Source: Sanguibacter suaedae
GTDB taxonomy: Bacteria > Actinomycetota > Actinomycetes > Actinomycetales > Cellulomonadaceae
Reading direction: 5' to 3'
Length of the DNA stretch: 64,000 bases
Assembly (NCBI RefSeq): GCF_016342785.1
Contig: NZ_JAEINH010000003.1
Location: 93,932-157,931, forward strand
Shown here in pieces: positions 34,077-46,313 of this stretch. Under the pieces are notes generated by a model. It searched no databases. It saw only the letters and a list, made by a program, of their open reading frames with translations, and was not told the DNA's origin. The position numbers and the translations under genes were made by a program. How positions within the stretch are numbered: the stretch's first letter is position 1; each line of letters opens with the position of its first letter.

Positions 34077-34996
34077 GGGTGGTGTCCTTCCGTTGTGCCT
34101 GTGGAGTTCTCGAGCCCTGGCGACGCGACCCGGGAGGTCCACGGGTCGGTGCGTCGCGTGCTGACTCTGGTGCCCACCGTAGTGCCGATCCCCTCGAGGT
34201 CGTGAACCAGGTCGCGAGCCGCATAGCTCAGCCAGGGCCACTCGCTGGCGAAGTGCGCGGTGTCGACGAGGAACGGCGTCGCCCCGGAGGTGGCGTCGCC
34301 ACGTGCGCTCGCGTCGAAGAGCGCCTGCTCCCGCGCCTCGGAGACGGCGTGGTGCTTGAGGTCGGACGTCACGTAGACATCGGCACCCGCGGCGCGGACG
34401 GCGTCGATGAGGGAGTCGCCGGACCCGCCGAGGACGGCGACGGTGCGGACGGTCGCGTCGAGGTCACCGGCGACCCTGATGCCCTGCTCGGTCGCAGGGA
34501 GCGCTGCGGCGACACGGTCGGCGAAGGCTCGCAGGGTGAGCGGTTCCTTCGTGCGGCCCACGCGACCGAGCCCGACGGGTGCACCCGACGGGCCGTCGCC
34601 GGCGGGGACCAGCGGGCGTCGGTCGACGAGGCCGAGAGCGTCCGCAAGGGCGTCGGCGACGCCTCGCTCGGCGGCGTCGGCGTTCGTGTGGGCGACGTAG
34701 AGCGCGCACCCGCCGCGCAGGAGGGCGGTCACGATCGCCCCCTTGGGCGAGGTCCCGGCGACGGAGCTCACCGGGGAGAGGAGGAGCGGGTGGTGCGCGA
34801 CAAGGAGGTCGACCCCCAGGTCGAGGGCCTCGTCGACGACGTCCTGGACGGGATCGACGGCGAAGAGGACGTCGCGGACCTCGTCGCGCGGGTCCCCGAC
34901 GACGAGCCCGACCCTGTCCCAGGACTCGGCGGTGGACGGTGGGTACCGGGCGTCGAGGACGCGGACGACGTCGGCGAGGCGCGGGGTGGTAGTCAC
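34073..34996 (-). CDS. NIF3-like dinuclear metal-binding protein
   Basis: 307 aa, NIF3/YbgI (GTP cyclohydrolase I type 2-like) family. Metal ligands are visible: AHHPLLL, VAHTNADAA, and VDTAHFASEWP near the C-terminus. Function is not settled in the family. GTG 34996 has TAGCCT 6 nt upstream on the minus strand and no ribosome site, so probably leaderless; it heads the operon with the zinc-ribbon and phosphatase genes. Confidence 0.92.
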   Translation of the reverse strand: MTTTPRLADVVRVLDARYPPSTAESWDRVGLVVGDPRDEVRDVLFAVDPVQDVVDEALDLGVDLLVAHHPLLLSPVSSVAGTSPKGAIVTALLRGGCALYVAHTNADAAERGVADALADALGLVDRRPLVPAGDGPSGAPVGLGRVGRTKEPLTLRAFADRVAAALPATEQGIRVAGDLDATVRTVAVLGGSGDSLIDAVRAAGADVYVTSDLKHHAVSEAREQALFDASARGDATSGATPFLVDTAHFASEWPWLSYAARDLVHDLEGIGTTVGTRVSTRRTDPWTSRVASPGLENSTGTTEGHHP

Positions 34997-35089
34997 CCCG
35001 CGAGGCTATCGGACCCCGCCCTCGAGGCTCGTCCTGGGCCCGCCGCATCTCCTTGCTGTGCACGGTCACAGCCCATGAACCGAGTCACT

Positions 35090-35113
35090 GGTCAACGTTT
35101 GCAGCGATTGACC
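35090..35113. promoter_or_regulatory. Candidate operator before galactanase
   Basis: GGTCAA and TTGACC are separated by 12 bp, 155 bp before the GH53 start, within the 271-bp gap 34997-35267. The right arm could also serve as a -35 element. A sugar-responsive repressor site is inferred. Nothing else is recognised in the gap. Confidence 0.35.
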
Positions 35114-35261
35114 CGGATGCGCCACGGTCCTCTTCACCCTCGGACTGGGACCGTGTACAGTCGCCGCAGACCAGATCCGCGGAGTCGCCGACGACCTCGT
35201 GCGCACCGCCCGTCGAACCACCGCTGGTCCCCTTCGAACAACGACGCTCGACAGGACGTGA

Positions 35262-37715
<2,454 letters not shown>

Positions 37716-37724
37716 CCGAGAGAC

Positions 37725-37765
37725 ACCCGAGGGCCCGGACGCTCGCTGCGTCCGGGCCCTCGGGT
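37725..37765. terminator. Bidirectional hairpin terminator
   Basis: A perfect 18-bp stem (37725-37742 with 37748-37765) with a 5-nt loop lies between convergent galactanase and esterase genes. Confidence 0.88.
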
Positions 37766-37780
37766 CTCGTCGTCGCGGGA

Positions 37781-38929
37781 TCAGCCTGCGGCGCAGGCCA
37801 CCGGGCCCGCCACCCCGGCGGGTGCACCCGAACCGATGAACCCGACGGTCGCCGTCGACCCGGGGGCGACCGCGCCGTTCCACGCCGCATTGCTCGCGCT
37901 CACCGCGGCACCCGACTGCGACACCGTGGCGTTCCACCCCTGAGCGACCTGCTGGCCGGCCGCGAAGTCCCACGACACCGTCCACGACGTCACGGGTTGC
38001 GACCCGGTGCTCGTCACGAGCACCTCACCCTGGAAACCGCCGGGCCACGAGCTGACGACCCGCAGCTCCGCCTCGCAGGAGCGACCGGGCTCCGTCGGTG
38101 GTGTGGTCGGGTCCGGGGTGGGCTCGGGGTCGGGCGTGGGGTCAGGAGTGGGGTCGGGCGTGGGGTCCGGGTCCGGCTGTCCCGAGAGCAGGGCGTCGAG
38201 CGGACCGAACCAGCTCTCCGCCATCTTCGCGGTGCCCGACCCGTTGGGGTGCACGCCGTCCGACGTGTCGGCGGCGGCGTCCCACCCGGTCCAGTGGTCG
38301 ACGACCGTCACCGGCGAGGTGGCAGTCGTGATCTCGGCCGCCCACCCGGGGATCGCCTCGTTGAGGTCCACGGTCCGCGCCGCGCACCCGTCACAGGTGG
38401 GCGGGTCGACGGGGATGATCTGCGCGACGAGCACCTGGACGTCGGGGTTGTGCTCCCGCATCTGCGCGACGAGCGTCGTGTACGCCCCGAGGATCTGTTC
38501 CGTCGGGAGGTTGCTCCACACGTCGTTGGTGCCCAGGTGCATGATGACGACGTCCGGGTCCGTCGCGTCGAGCCAGCCAGTGAGCTGTCCCTGCGCGGCG
38601 ATGTTCGTGGCGAGGTAGCCACCGTGCCCCTCGTTGTCCCCGTCGTGCTCCACCCCGCACCCCTGCGGGCCCAGCGTGCCGACGAAGTCGATGTTCGTGT
38701 GCCCCGCCGCCTGGAGCTCGTTCCACAGCAGCGCCCTCCAGCACCCCGGGGACCCGGTGATGGAGTCACCGAGAGGCATGATCCGGACGGCGTCGTCCTC
38801 GGCAGCCGTCCCGACGGCCGTGGGCGTCGACGCCGACGCGGCGGCACCTCCGAGGAGGCCTGCCGTCGTGAGGGCGACGGCAGCCGCTGCCGCGGTCGCT
38901 CGGGCCCAGGGTGCTCGGAGTGCGTACAT
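37781..38929 (-). CDS. Secreted SGNH esterase with CBM2
   Basis: 382 aa from ATG 38929 (GGAAGG upstream). Signal peptide, then an SGNH hydrolase: IMPLGDSITGSPGCW (Ser), MHLGTNDVWS (Asn) and SDGVHPNGSG (Asp/His). A PDPTPDPTPDP linker leads to a C-terminal CBM2 (two Cys, near CEAEL and PVACAAG; SWPGGFQGEV, SNAAWNGAVAPGSTATVGF). This is the layout of acetylxylan esterases (CE2/CE3-like) acting on plant cell walls. Substrate is inferred from the carbohydrate-binding module. A LacI-type palindrome lies 82 bp upstream. Confidence 0.9.
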   Translation of the reverse strand: MYALRAPWARATAAAAAVALTTAGLLGGAAASASTPTAVGTAAEDDAVRIMPLGDSITGSPGCWRALLWNELQAAGHTNIDFVGTLGPQGCGVEHDGDNEGHGGYLATNIAAQGQLTGWLDATDPDVVIMHLGTNDVWSNLPTEQILGAYTTLVAQMREHNPDVQVLVAQIIPVDPPTCDGCAARTVDLNEAIPGWAAEITTATSPVTVVDHWTGWDAAADTSDGVHPNGSGTAKMAESWFGPLDALLSGQPDPDPTPDPTPDPTPDPEPTPDPTTPPTEPGRSCEAELRVVSSWPGGFQGEVLVTSTGSQPVTSWTVSWDFAAGQQVAQGWNATVSQSGAAVSASNAAWNGAVAPGSTATVGFIGSGAPAGVAGPVACAAG

Positions 38930-39010
38930 GATTCGCCTTCCCTCGATCGGCCCACCCCCGGCGGGTGACGCCCTGGCCCAGGATCGCCCCACGACGACCT
39001 CGGAGGCAGG

Positions 39011-39020
39011 CGCTTAAGCG
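39011..39020. promoter_or_regulatory. Candidate LacI-family operator
   Basis: CGCTTAAGCG is a perfect palindrome flanked by TTTC on one side, giving GAAACGCTTAAGCG on the minus strand, a LacI-family look. It lies in the divergent gap of the esterase and VOC genes. Confidence 0.4.
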
Positions 39021-39089
39021 TTTCAGCCACCGGACGGCGACGGACCTGCGACCTACCCACGGTCGGTCACGACGTGGCACGATGCTCCC

Positions 39090-39443
39090 GTGCCCGCTCA
39101 TGCCATCGGAACAGCCTTCGTCCCCGTCACCTCGCCGCAGATCGCCGCCGAGTGGTACCGGGAGGTCCTCGGCCTCGACATCGCGACCGTCTCCGAGCAC
39201 TCGGCCGTCCTCTTCGTCGGGTCCCAGCGGCTCACGCTCATGGGACCCGCGAGCGGCATCTCCGCCCAGCCGGGTCTGACGTGGGCGACGTGCAACTTCG
39301 TCGTCGACGACGTCGATGCCACCTACGCCGCCCTCGAGGAACGCGGGCTCGTCGAGACCGCGATCCGCGGCGACCGCGACATCTGCCGCTACTTCTCCGC
39401 CAAGGACCTCGACGGCAACGTCCTCCTCGTCGTCGACCGCTGA
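39090..39443 (+). CDS. VOC family (glyoxalase-like) protein
   Basis: 117 aa, one vicinal-oxygen-chelate fold with two beta-alpha-beta-beta-beta units: ATTDIDR-type opening (FVPVTSPQIAAEWYREVLGL) and the ending FSAKDLDGNVLLVVDR. The closing segment D-x-DGN is typical. Function unknown; may be a bleomycin-resistance-like or glyoxalase-like protein. Ends 8 bp before the monooxygenase, so probably cotranscribed. Confidence 0.82.
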   Translation: MPAHAIGTAFVPVTSPQIAAEWYREVLGLDIATVSEHSAVLFVGSQRLTLMGPASGISAQPGLTWATCNFVVDDVDATYAALEERGLVETAIRGDRDICRYFSAKDLDGNVLLVVDR

Positions 39444-39451
39444 CGCCGAGC

Positions 39452-40600
39452 GTGCGGATCGCGGTCGTCGGAGCAGGTGTCGGAGGCCTGGTCGCCGCAA
39501 CCGGGCTCCAGCGCGACGGGCACGACGTCACCGTCTACGAGCGGCGCGACGCGCCTGGGGCCGTCGGCGCAGGTCTGACGCTCTTCGGGAACGCGTTCGA
39601 CGCCCTGGACACTGTCGGGCTCGGCGGAACCGTCCGCGCCGTGAGCGACGATCGCATCACCAGGATGCGCACCGGCCAGCGCTCCCCCTCCGGTCGGTGG
39701 CTCACGACGGTCCCCCCGCGCGCCGTCGCCACGGCGCGGACCGTGCACCGCAACGACCTGCACGACGCGCTCGTCTCGGCCCTCCGGCCCGGGTCGCTCG
39801 TCGCAGGCACCGAGGCTCACCCCTCCCCCGACGGTTCGCCGGTCCTCGCCCTGGCAGCCCGGGAGGCGGCCTACGACCTGGTCGTCGTCGCGGACGGGAT
39901 CCGCAGCGCGGGCCGCGCACGCCTCGGTCTCGACACGGGTCTGCGCTATGCCGGGTACGCCGCGTGGCGGGGGGTCACGGAAGAGCCGGTCGACCTCGCA
40001 GGCGCAGCCGGTGAGACGTGGGGGCGCGGGCGCCGGTTCGGCATCGTCCCGCTGGGCGACGGTCGGGTGTACTGGTTCGCCACGCACGACGAGCCGGAGG
40101 GGACCCGGGCGCCTGACGAGCGTGCCCGTGCCCGCGCCCTGTTCGCCGGCTGGCACCACCCGGTCGGCCAGTGCATCGACGCGACCCCGCACACCCGCGT
40201 GCTGCGGCACGACGTCCACGACCTGCGACGCCCTCTGCGGGCCTTCGTCAGGGACAGGACCGTGCTCCTCGGGGACGCCGCCCACGCCATGACCCCGGAC
40301 CTCGGACAAGGCGCGGGGCAAGCCATCGAGGACGCAGCGACGCTCGTCGTCGTCCTCCGCGACGCCACAGGTCCCGACGACCTGGAGAGCGGTCTCGCCC
40401 GCTACGACGCTCATCGACGCCGTCGGACCCGAGCGCTCGCCGCACGATCACGCGCAGCCGGTCGGGTCGGGCAGATCTCGAACCCCCTGCTGGCTGGATC
40501 GAGGGACGTCGCTCTGCGCACGGTCGCTCCGACGCTCCTCGTCCGAGCGTCGCGCACGTTCCGGTCGTGGACTCCTCCGTCCTCGGGCCGCAACACCTGA
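39452..40600 (+). CDS. FAD-dependent monooxygenase
   Basis: 382 aa, group A flavoprotein hydroxylase. IAVVGAGVGGLVAATGL is the FAD/ADP loop, VVVADGIRSAGR is the DG motif, and RTVLLGDAAHAMTPDLGQGA is the GD motif. Basic C-terminus. Substrate unknown, likely an aromatic. GTG 39452 gives a clean N-terminus at the Rossmann motif. Cotranscribed with the VOC gene; a catabolic or tailoring pair is inferred. Confidence 0.88.
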   Translation: MRIAVVGAGVGGLVAATGLQRDGHDVTVYERRDAPGAVGAGLTLFGNAFDALDTVGLGGTVRAVSDDRITRMRTGQRSPSGRWLTTVPPRAVATARTVHRNDLHDALVSALRPGSLVAGTEAHPSPDGSPVLALAAREAAYDLVVVADGIRSAGRARLGLDTGLRYAGYAAWRGVTEEPVDLAGAAGETWGRGRRFGIVPLGDGRVYWFATHDEPEGTRAPDERARARALFAGWHHPVGQCIDATPHTRVLRHDVHDLRRPLRAFVRDRTVLLGDAAHAMTPDLGQGAGQAIEDAATLVVVLRDATGPDDLESGLARYDAHRRRRTRALAARSRAAGRVGQISNPLLAGSRDVALRTVAPTLLVRASRTFRSWTPPSSGRNT

Positions 40601-40643
40601 TCCCTGCCCCTGGACAGCGGACCACCGATCCGGGTCCCGACCG

Positions 40644-41990
40644 TCAGGCGTCCGGGAAGTGCCAGCCGCTCAGGTGGCGGAGCTCCTTGGCGGCCACCCA
40701 GCTCCCACCGTCGGGCAGCGACCGGTCCGCGGCCGGGACCGGCACGACCTGGCCGATGCGTCGCGTCCAGGACGTCGTGCCCAAGGAGTGCGCCCAGGTG
40801 GGCGCACGACCGTCTGCTCGCGGCTGCACCGTCCCGGACACGTCCTCGAGCTCAGGGAGGGCTGGATGGACGCCGGCGAGGAACTCGGTCCGCGCGTAGG
40901 GGCGTCCGCCTCGGTCTGCGACCTCGTGCACGTACAGGGTCACCCAGCGGCCCGGCAGGACCCGCACCGCCCACACGTCGCCCGGTGCGGGAGGGCCCGC
41001 ACCGACGGACGCAGAGATTCGCGGCGCCCTGGGTGCGAGCGCCTGCGCCCGACCGGCCAGACCTCCGTCGATGGTGTCCTTCGCCGCCGGGGACGGGGTC
41101 GGTCGTGGTCCGTCGAGGGACACCGCCGGGACGTCGAGCCCACCGAAGAGGCCGTCGAACAGGTCCCGTCTGACACCGTGGTCACCGACGGTGGTGTCCC
41201 ACCACGCCAACGGCGCCTGCACCTCCACGCGCACCGTGGGCCGCTGATCGCGTTCCCGGTAGGTGGTGAACCGTTCGACCATGCCTGGGCGGTCCGGTCG
41301 GGCGAGGACACCGACCAGCGCGAGGTCCTCCAGCACAGCCACCGCAGCACGTCTGCTGCGCAGGACCCCCGCCGCTGCGATCGCCTTCGCCGCCGCGGCG
41401 TAGCGGGTCCCGTCCGGCACGGTGGCCAGGACCTCGAGGACGGCTCCCAGCGCCCACCGGTCGTGCTCGGTCGGGCCGGGCCGCCCCCGGCCGAGCCAGG
41501 CGAGCGTCCGCCCGTACGCCGACGGCTCACCGTCGAGCGGCGTGCCCTCCGTGAGACGGGAGGCCCACTCGTCCACGAGCTGCACCGGCCCCGCCCGGAA
41601 GCCGCAGACCTCGCACAGCGACGCGTCCTCGTTCCACGGGACGAGCGGGTGGACGGGCATGGCCCGTGCGACGAGGAGACCCGGCAACGCTGACCGCCAG
41701 GCCGCTGGAGCCGACCACAGCCCAGCGACGAACGCGGCGGCCGCCTCGTCGTCCGACCAGGCACCCGCGTGCTGGCGCAGGCTCTGCTGCGCGACGTCGT
41801 GCTCGGGATCGTCGACCACGTCCGGGCTGTGCCCCGCCTCCACGAGCGTCCGGACGAGGGGTGCGTACTCCGGGGGCCCGGAGCCGCCCCGCAGGTGGTC
41901 CCACGTCGCCGCCCCGGCCTTCCGCAGCACCTGCCAGCGCGCGACCTGGTCGCGAACCCCTGGATCGTGGTGCACCGGGATGTCCCACAC
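40644..41990 (-). CDS. Orphan hypothetical protein
   Basis: 448 aa from GTG 41990. I do not recognise a family. The N-terminal half is helical (WDIPVHHDPGVRDQVARWQV), with SLCEVCGFRAGP as the only Cys pair, and a middle stretch (AAAAKAIAAAGVLRSRRAAV) resembles a winged-helix or repeat segment. The C-terminal third contains VWAVRVLPGRWVTLYVHEV and ELRHLSGWHFPDA. No signal peptide or membrane helix. Codon use matches the neighbours. It lies between the monooxygenase (convergent) and tRNA-Val. Confidence 0.7.
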   Translation of the reverse strand: MWDIPVHHDPGVRDQVARWQVLRKAGAATWDHLRGGSGPPEYAPLVRTLVEAGHSPDVVDDPEHDVAQQSLRQHAGAWSDDEAAAAFVAGLWSAPAAWRSALPGLLVARAMPVHPLVPWNEDASLCEVCGFRAGPVQLVDEWASRLTEGTPLDGEPSAYGRTLAWLGRGRPGPTEHDRWALGAVLEVLATVPDGTRYAAAAKAIAAAGVLRSRRAAVAVLEDLALVGVLARPDRPGMVERFTTYRERDQRPTVRVEVQAPLAWWDTTVGDHGVRRDLFDGLFGGLDVPAVSLDGPRPTPSPAAKDTIDGGLAGRAQALAPRAPRISASVGAGPPAPGDVWAVRVLPGRWVTLYVHEVADRGGRPYARTEFLAGVHPALPELEDVSGTVQPRADGRAPTWAHSLGTTSWTRRIGQVVPVPAADRSLPDGGSWVAAKELRHLSGWHFPDA

Positions 41991-42030
41991 GGGGATCGCC
42001 TCTTCTCACGCTCACAGCGTCGCCAACTTG

Positions 42031-42104
42031 TGGGCCCGGAGGGACTCGAACCCCCGACATCCACGGTGTAAGCGTGGCGCTCTAACCAACTGAGCTACAG
42101 GCCC
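42031..42104 (-). tRNA. tRNA-Val (TAC)
   Basis: 74 nt cloverleaf: acceptor GGGCCTG with CGGGCCC, D-arm TAGCTCAGTTGGTTAGAGC, anticodon loop CTTACAC (TAC) on stem CCACG/CGTGG, T-arm with GGTTCGAGTCC. CCA is not encoded. Confidence 0.96.
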
Positions 42105-42161
42105 CGGAACGGGCGCACACAGCGTACCCGGTCGCGACGCCCCGCCCGACGCCGTCCCGGC

Positions 42162-42623
42162 TCACAGGAGCGTGAGCGCCGCCCTGTGCGCGGCGATGTC
42201 CCGACGGTCCGAGCGCCCCACCACGGTCGACCACACGAGGTTCCCGGCCGCATCGATCAGGAAACTCCCGCGCAGGGCGTGCCCGTCGGTCTCGTCGAGG
42301 ACCCCGTAGCGCCGGGCGACCTGCCCGTGCGGCCAGAAGTCCGACAGGAGGGGGAACCTGAACCCCTCGTCCTCGGCCCACGCCTTGAGCGCGAACATCG
42401 GGTCGCACGACACCGCGAGGACCGACGCACCAGCGGCGTCGAGGTCCGCTGCCGCGTCACGCAGGTCGCGGAGCTCGTCCGTACACGTGCGGGAGAACGC
42501 GAAGGGGAAGAAGACGAGGAGCACCGGGGCGCCCCGCAGATCGGCGAGGTGCACCGGCGTCCCGTGGGTGTCGACCAGGTCGAAGCCCGGCGCGGCGTCG
42601 CCGACGGCGAGCGCGCCCGGCAC
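42162..42623 (-). CDS. ahpE: AhpE-type 1-Cys peroxiredoxin
   Basis: 153 aa thiol peroxidase. The peroxidatic Cys is in VFFPFAFSRTCTDELRDL, the AhpE-type arrangement with no second conserved Cys. The opening VGDAAPGFDLVDTHG and the later SVLAVSCDPMFALKAW and FPLLSDFWPHGQVARRYGV are family-typical; the additional Cys in SCDP is not at a resolving position. GTG 42623 is 2 bp after the DUF3052 stop, so they form an operon, as in M. tuberculosis (recalled). Confidence 0.9.
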   Translation of the reverse strand: MPGALAVGDAAPGFDLVDTHGTPVHLADLRGAPVLLVFFPFAFSRTCTDELRDLRDAAADLDAAGASVLAVSCDPMFALKAWAEDEGFRFPLLSDFWPHGQVARRYGVLDETDGHALRGSFLIDAAGNLVWSTVVGRSDRRDIAAHRAALTLL

Positions 42624-42625
42624 GG

Positions 42626-43039
42626 TCAGCGACCGCGGCCGCGGGTGCCGAGCTTCGTGGCCGACCAGTCGGGGGCGATGGAGAACGTGCTCGTGGCGTG
42701 GAGGCCGGCCGTCGTGGACGCCTCCTGGATGTCGCTGTGGCCCACGTGGCCGTCGCGGCCCGGCTTGAGCGTGAAGATCCAGATGAGGCCGCCGTCGTCG
42801 AGGACGGTCTGCACGTCCACGAGCATGTCGGTCAGGTCGCCGTCGCCCTCGCGCCACCACACGATCACACCGTCGGTGACGTCGTCGTAGTCCTCGTCCA
42901 CCAGCTCCGTGCCGGTGATCTCCTCGATGGCCTCGCGCAGGTCCTCGTCGGTGTCGTCAGCCCACCCGAACTCCTGGACGACGTTGCCGGAGCTGAAGCC
43001 GAGGCGGTCGGCGTCCTGCGGCTCAGTGGTCGCTACCAC
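42626..43039 (-). CDS. DUF3052 family protein
   Basis: 137 aa actinobacterial protein of unknown function. GFSSGNVVQEFGWADDTDED, then DVTDGVIVWWREGDGDLTDM and GLIWIFTLKPGRDGHVG are its conserved core. Cytoplasmic, acidic. GTG 43039 has AAGGGAAG upstream. First gene of the DUF3052-ahpE operon, divergent from aceE. Confidence 0.9.
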   Translation of the reverse strand: MVATTEPQDADRLGFSSGNVVQEFGWADDTDEDLREAIEEITGTELVDEDYDDVTDGVIVWWREGDGDLTDMLVDVQTVLDDGGLIWIFTLKPGRDGHVGHSDIQEASTTAGLHATSTFSIAPDWSATKLGTRGRGR

Positions 43040-43487
43040 GGTGATGTTCTTCCCTTCGGCGTCACGGACCGACGCAGTCCTGCGCCGGATTGGTCAATGG
43101 TCGCAAACGTAGCCCACCGCGCGCCACGTCGCGTGCCCAATCCGCCGTGAAACGCCGGGTGATCCGACTGACGCGCCCCCGAGAGCACAGCCATCCTGTC
43201 GCCCGACGACCGGCCCTCGGCCACCGACCGTCCAAGCCCCGGCTCATCACGCAGACCCGTGATGAGCATGGGATCGTTGGAATCCTGCGGGTGTCACGAA
43301 GGTCACGTCCTCCGGGACTGCCCGCGGGTGGCTTTCACGTCGCCCGTACGATGAGAATGGTCAGAAGTACCGGATTTGACGAAGCCTTTGCGCACCGCAC
43401 ACGAACGGGGCAGGGCGCGTCGACCGGCCGAGGCGAGCGATGGGGCACAGCGCCCCGCAATGCTCTGGACACGATGTGAGGTTGCAG
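43040..43487. promoter_or_regulatory. Divergent control region of aceE and DUF3052
   Basis: 448 bp without a gene. It holds a perfect 10-bp inverted repeat, GCTCATCACG and CGTGATGAGC (43242-43251 and 43258-43267, 6-nt spacer), which could be an operator or hairpin. TACGAT at 43347-43352 could be a -10. No recognised regulator motif; the long leader suggests aceE control is more than constitutive. Confidence 0.45.
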
Positions 43488-46232
43488 GTGGCAACGCATG
43501 ACGAGAGAGGGCCGTTGATCAACGGTCTGCTCAGCCAGGTCCCCGACATCGACCCCTCTGAGACGAGTGAATGGGTCGAGTCCCTGGACGGACTGATCGA
43601 CGACCGTGGCGGCCCCCGTGCCCGCTACGTCCTGCTCAACCTGCTCAAGCGGGCGCGGGAGCGCAACGTCGCCATCCCGACGTCCATCAACACCCCCTAC
43701 GTGAACACGATCGGTGTCCACGAGGAGCCGTACTTCCCCGGCGACGAGGCGCTCGAGCGCCGGTACCGCAGCTGGAACCGCTGGAACGCTGCGGTCATGG
43801 TGACCCGGGCCCAGCGTCCGGAGATCAGCGTCGGCGGGCACATCTCCTCCTACGCCTCGGTCGCCACCCTCTACGAGGTGGGCCTCAACCACTTCTTCCG
43901 CGGCAAGGACCACCCGGGCGGCGGCGACCAGATCTACTTCCAGGGGCACGCGTCCCCCGGCGTGTACTCCCGCGCGTTCCTCGAGGGCCGCCTCTCTGCG
44001 GACCAGCTCGACGGGTTCCGCCAGGAGCACTCGCACGCCGGTGGCGGTCTGCCGTCCTACCCGCACCCGCGCCAGATGCCGGACTTCTGGGAGTTCCCCA
44101 CCGTCTCCATGGGCCTCGGCCCCGCGTCCGCGATCTACCAGGCGTGGACCAACAAGTACCTCCACAACCGTGGGATCAAGGACACCAGCCAGCAGAACGT
44201 CTGGGCGTTCCTCGGCGACGGCGAGATGGACGAGCCCGAGAGCCGCGGCATGCTCCAGCTCGCCGGGCAGCAGCAGCTCGACAACCTCAACTTCGTCGTC
44301 AACTGCAACCTCCAGCGCCTCGACGGCCCGGTGCGCGGCAACGGCAAGATCATCCAGGAGCTCGAGGCCTTCTTCCGCGGAGCGGGCTGGAACGTCATCA
44401 AGGTCATCTGGGGCCGCGAGTGGGACGTCCTGCTCAACGCCGACAAGGACCGTGCGCTCGTCAACCTCATGGGCTCCACGCCCGACGGTGACTACCAGAC
44501 GTACAAGGCCAACGACGGTGCGTTCGTCCGCGAGCACTTCTTCGGCCGGGACCCGCGGACCAAGCAGCTCGTCGAGAAGATGACCGACGACGAGATCTGG
44601 GCGCTCAAGCGCGGTGGCCACGACTACCGCAAGCTCTACGCCGCGTACGCCGCCGCGGAGGCGCACACCGGTCAGCCGACCGTCATCCTCGCGCACACCA
44701 TCAAGGGCTACGGGCTGGGCTCCGGCTTCGCAGGACGCAACTCCACGCACCAGATGAAGAAGGTCGCGCTCGCCGACCTCAAGGTGCTCCGCGACACCCT
44801 CCACATCCCGATCACGGACGAGGAGCTCGAGGCGGACCCGTACCTGCCCCCGTACTACCACCCGGGGATGGACGCGCCCGAGATCAAGTACATGCTCGAC
44901 CGTCGTCGCGCGCTCGGCGGGTTCGTCCCCGAGCGTCGCTCGACGCCCACCGAGGTGACGCTGCCCGGGGAGAAGACCTACGAGATCCTCAAGAAGGGCT
45001 CGGGGCAGCAGGAGGTCGCCACCACCATGGCGTTCGTCCGGCTCCTCAAGGACCTCATCAAGGACAAGGAGTTCGGCAAGCGCATCGTGCCGATCATCCC
45101 CGACGAGGCCCGCACCTTCGGTCTCGACGCGATCTTCCCGAGCGCCAAGATCTTCAACACCCTGGGGCAGAACTACCTGGCGGTGGACCGCGAGCTCATG
45201 CTCTCCTACAAGGAGTCCGAGCAGGGTCAGATCATGCACACCGGCATCAACGAGGCCGGCTCCGCCGCTGCGTTCCAGTCCGTCGGCACGTCCTACGCCA
45301 CGCAGGGCGAGGTGATGGTCCCCTTCTACATCTTCTACTCGATGTTCGGGTTCCAGCGCACCGGTGACCAGTTCTGGGCGGCGGGCGACCAGCTCACGCG
45401 CGGGTTCATCATCGGCGCCACGGCGGGACGCACCACGCTCACCGGGGAAGGTCTCCAGCACGCGGACGGGCACTCCCCGCTGCTCGCCGGGACCAACACG
45501 GCGATCGTGCAGTACGACCCCGCCTACGGCTACGAGATCCGCCACATCATCCGTGACGGCATCCAGCGCATGTACGGGTCCGACGAGTCGCGTGACCAGG
45601 ACGTCATGTACTACCTCACGGTGTACAACGAGCCCATGGTCCAGCCCGCCGAGCCCGAGGACGTCGACGTGGACGGGATCCTCCGCGGGATCCACCGCGT
45701 CGCCGTGTCCGAGGGGGACGGCCCCAAGGCGCAGATCCTCGCGTCCGGCGTCGGTGTCCCGTGGGCGCTCGAGGCCAAGCAGCTCCTCGCCGACGACTGG
45801 GGCGTCCAGGCCGACGTCTGGTCCGTCACCAGCTGGAACGAGCTGCGCCGCGACGGCCTGGCCGCCGAGCAGCACAACTTCCTCCACCCGGAGGAGGAGG
45901 TTCGGGAGGCGTACCTCACCACGAAGCTCAAGGACGCGCAGGGGCCGTTCGTCGCGACGAGCGACTTCGACCACCTCGTCCCCGACCAGGTCCGTCAGTG
46001 GATCCCGGGCGACTACGCGGTGCTCGGTGCCGACGGGTTCGGGTTCTCCGACACGCGCGCGGCTGCACGCCGCTACTTCAAGATCGACGGCCCGTCGGTC
46101 GTCGTGCGGGTCCTCCAGCAGCTCGCCAAGCGTGGAGAGGTGCCCGCCGACGCGGCCGCACGAGCCATCGAGAAGTACCGGATCCACGACGTGAACGCCG
46201 GGACGTCGGGCACCGCGGGCGGCGACGCCTGA
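43488..46232 (+). CDS. aceE: Pyruvate dehydrogenase E1 component (homodimeric)
   Basis: 914 aa, thiamine diphosphate enzyme decarboxylating pyruvate and acylating the E2 lipoyl domain. [19 protein letters not shown] and [15 protein letters not shown] open the protein; [20 protein letters not shown] and the TPP motif [14 protein letters not shown] to [17 protein letters not shown] follow; the C-terminal half includes [18 protein letters not shown] chose GTG 43488, with GAGG upstream and the usual N-terminus, over ATG 43440. Its E2 partner begins the window. A 50-bp palindrome terminates it. Confidence 0.97.
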   Translation: MATHDERGPLINGLLSQVPDIDPSETSEWVESLDGLIDDRGGPRARYVLLNLLKRARERNVAIPTSINTPYVNTIGVHEEPYFPGDEALERRYRSWNRWNAAVMVTRAQRPEISVGGHISSYASVATLYEVGLNHFFRGKDHPGGGDQIYFQGHASPGVYSRAFLEGRLSADQLDGFRQEHSHAGGGLPSYPHPRQMPDFWEFPTVSMGLGPASAIYQAWTNKYLHNRGIKDTSQQNVWAFLGDGEMDEPESRGMLQLAGQQQLDNLNFVVNCNLQRLDGPVRGNGKIIQELEAFFRGAGWNVIKVIWGREWDVLLNADKDRALVNLMGSTPDGDYQTYKANDGAFVREHFFGRDPRTKQLVEKMTDDEIWALKRGGHDYRKLYAAYAAAEAHTGQPTVILAHTIKGYGLGSGFAGRNSTHQMKKVALADLKVLRDTLHIPITDEELEADPYLPPYYHPGMDAPEIKYMLDRRRALGGFVPERRSTPTEVTLPGEKTYEILKKGSGQQEVATTMAFVRLLKDLIKDKEFGKRIVPIIPDEARTFGLDAIFPSAKIFNTLGQNYLAVDRELMLSYKESEQGQIMHTGINEAGSAAAFQSVGTSYATQGEVMVPFYIFYSMFGFQRTGDQFWAAGDQLTRGFIIGATAGRTTLTGEGLQHADGHSPLLAGTNTAIVQYDPAYGYEIRHIIRDGIQRMYGSDESRDQDVMYYLTVYNEPMVQPAEPEDVDVDGILRGIHRVAVSEGDGPKAQILASGVGVPWALEAKQLLADDWGVQADVWSVTSWNELRRDGLAAEQHNFLHPEEEVREAYLTTKLKDAQGPFVATSDFDHLVPDQVRQWIPGDYAVLGADGFGFSDTRAAARRYFKIDGPSVVVRVLQQLAKRGEVPADAAARAIEKYRIHDVNAGTSGTAGGDA

Positions 46233-46247
46233 CGCCATCCTGACATG

Positions 46248-46297
46248 ACGACAGAGGCCCTGGCCCACCGGATCCGGTGGGCCAGGGCCTCTGTCGT
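46248..46297. terminator. 50-bp palindromic bidirectional terminator
   Basis: A perfect 50-bp palindrome (23-bp stem with a 4-nt GATC centre) lies between aceE and the convergent hypothetical gene. Confidence 0.9.
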
Positions 46298-46313
46298 GCG
46301 GCGCGTCCGTTCG

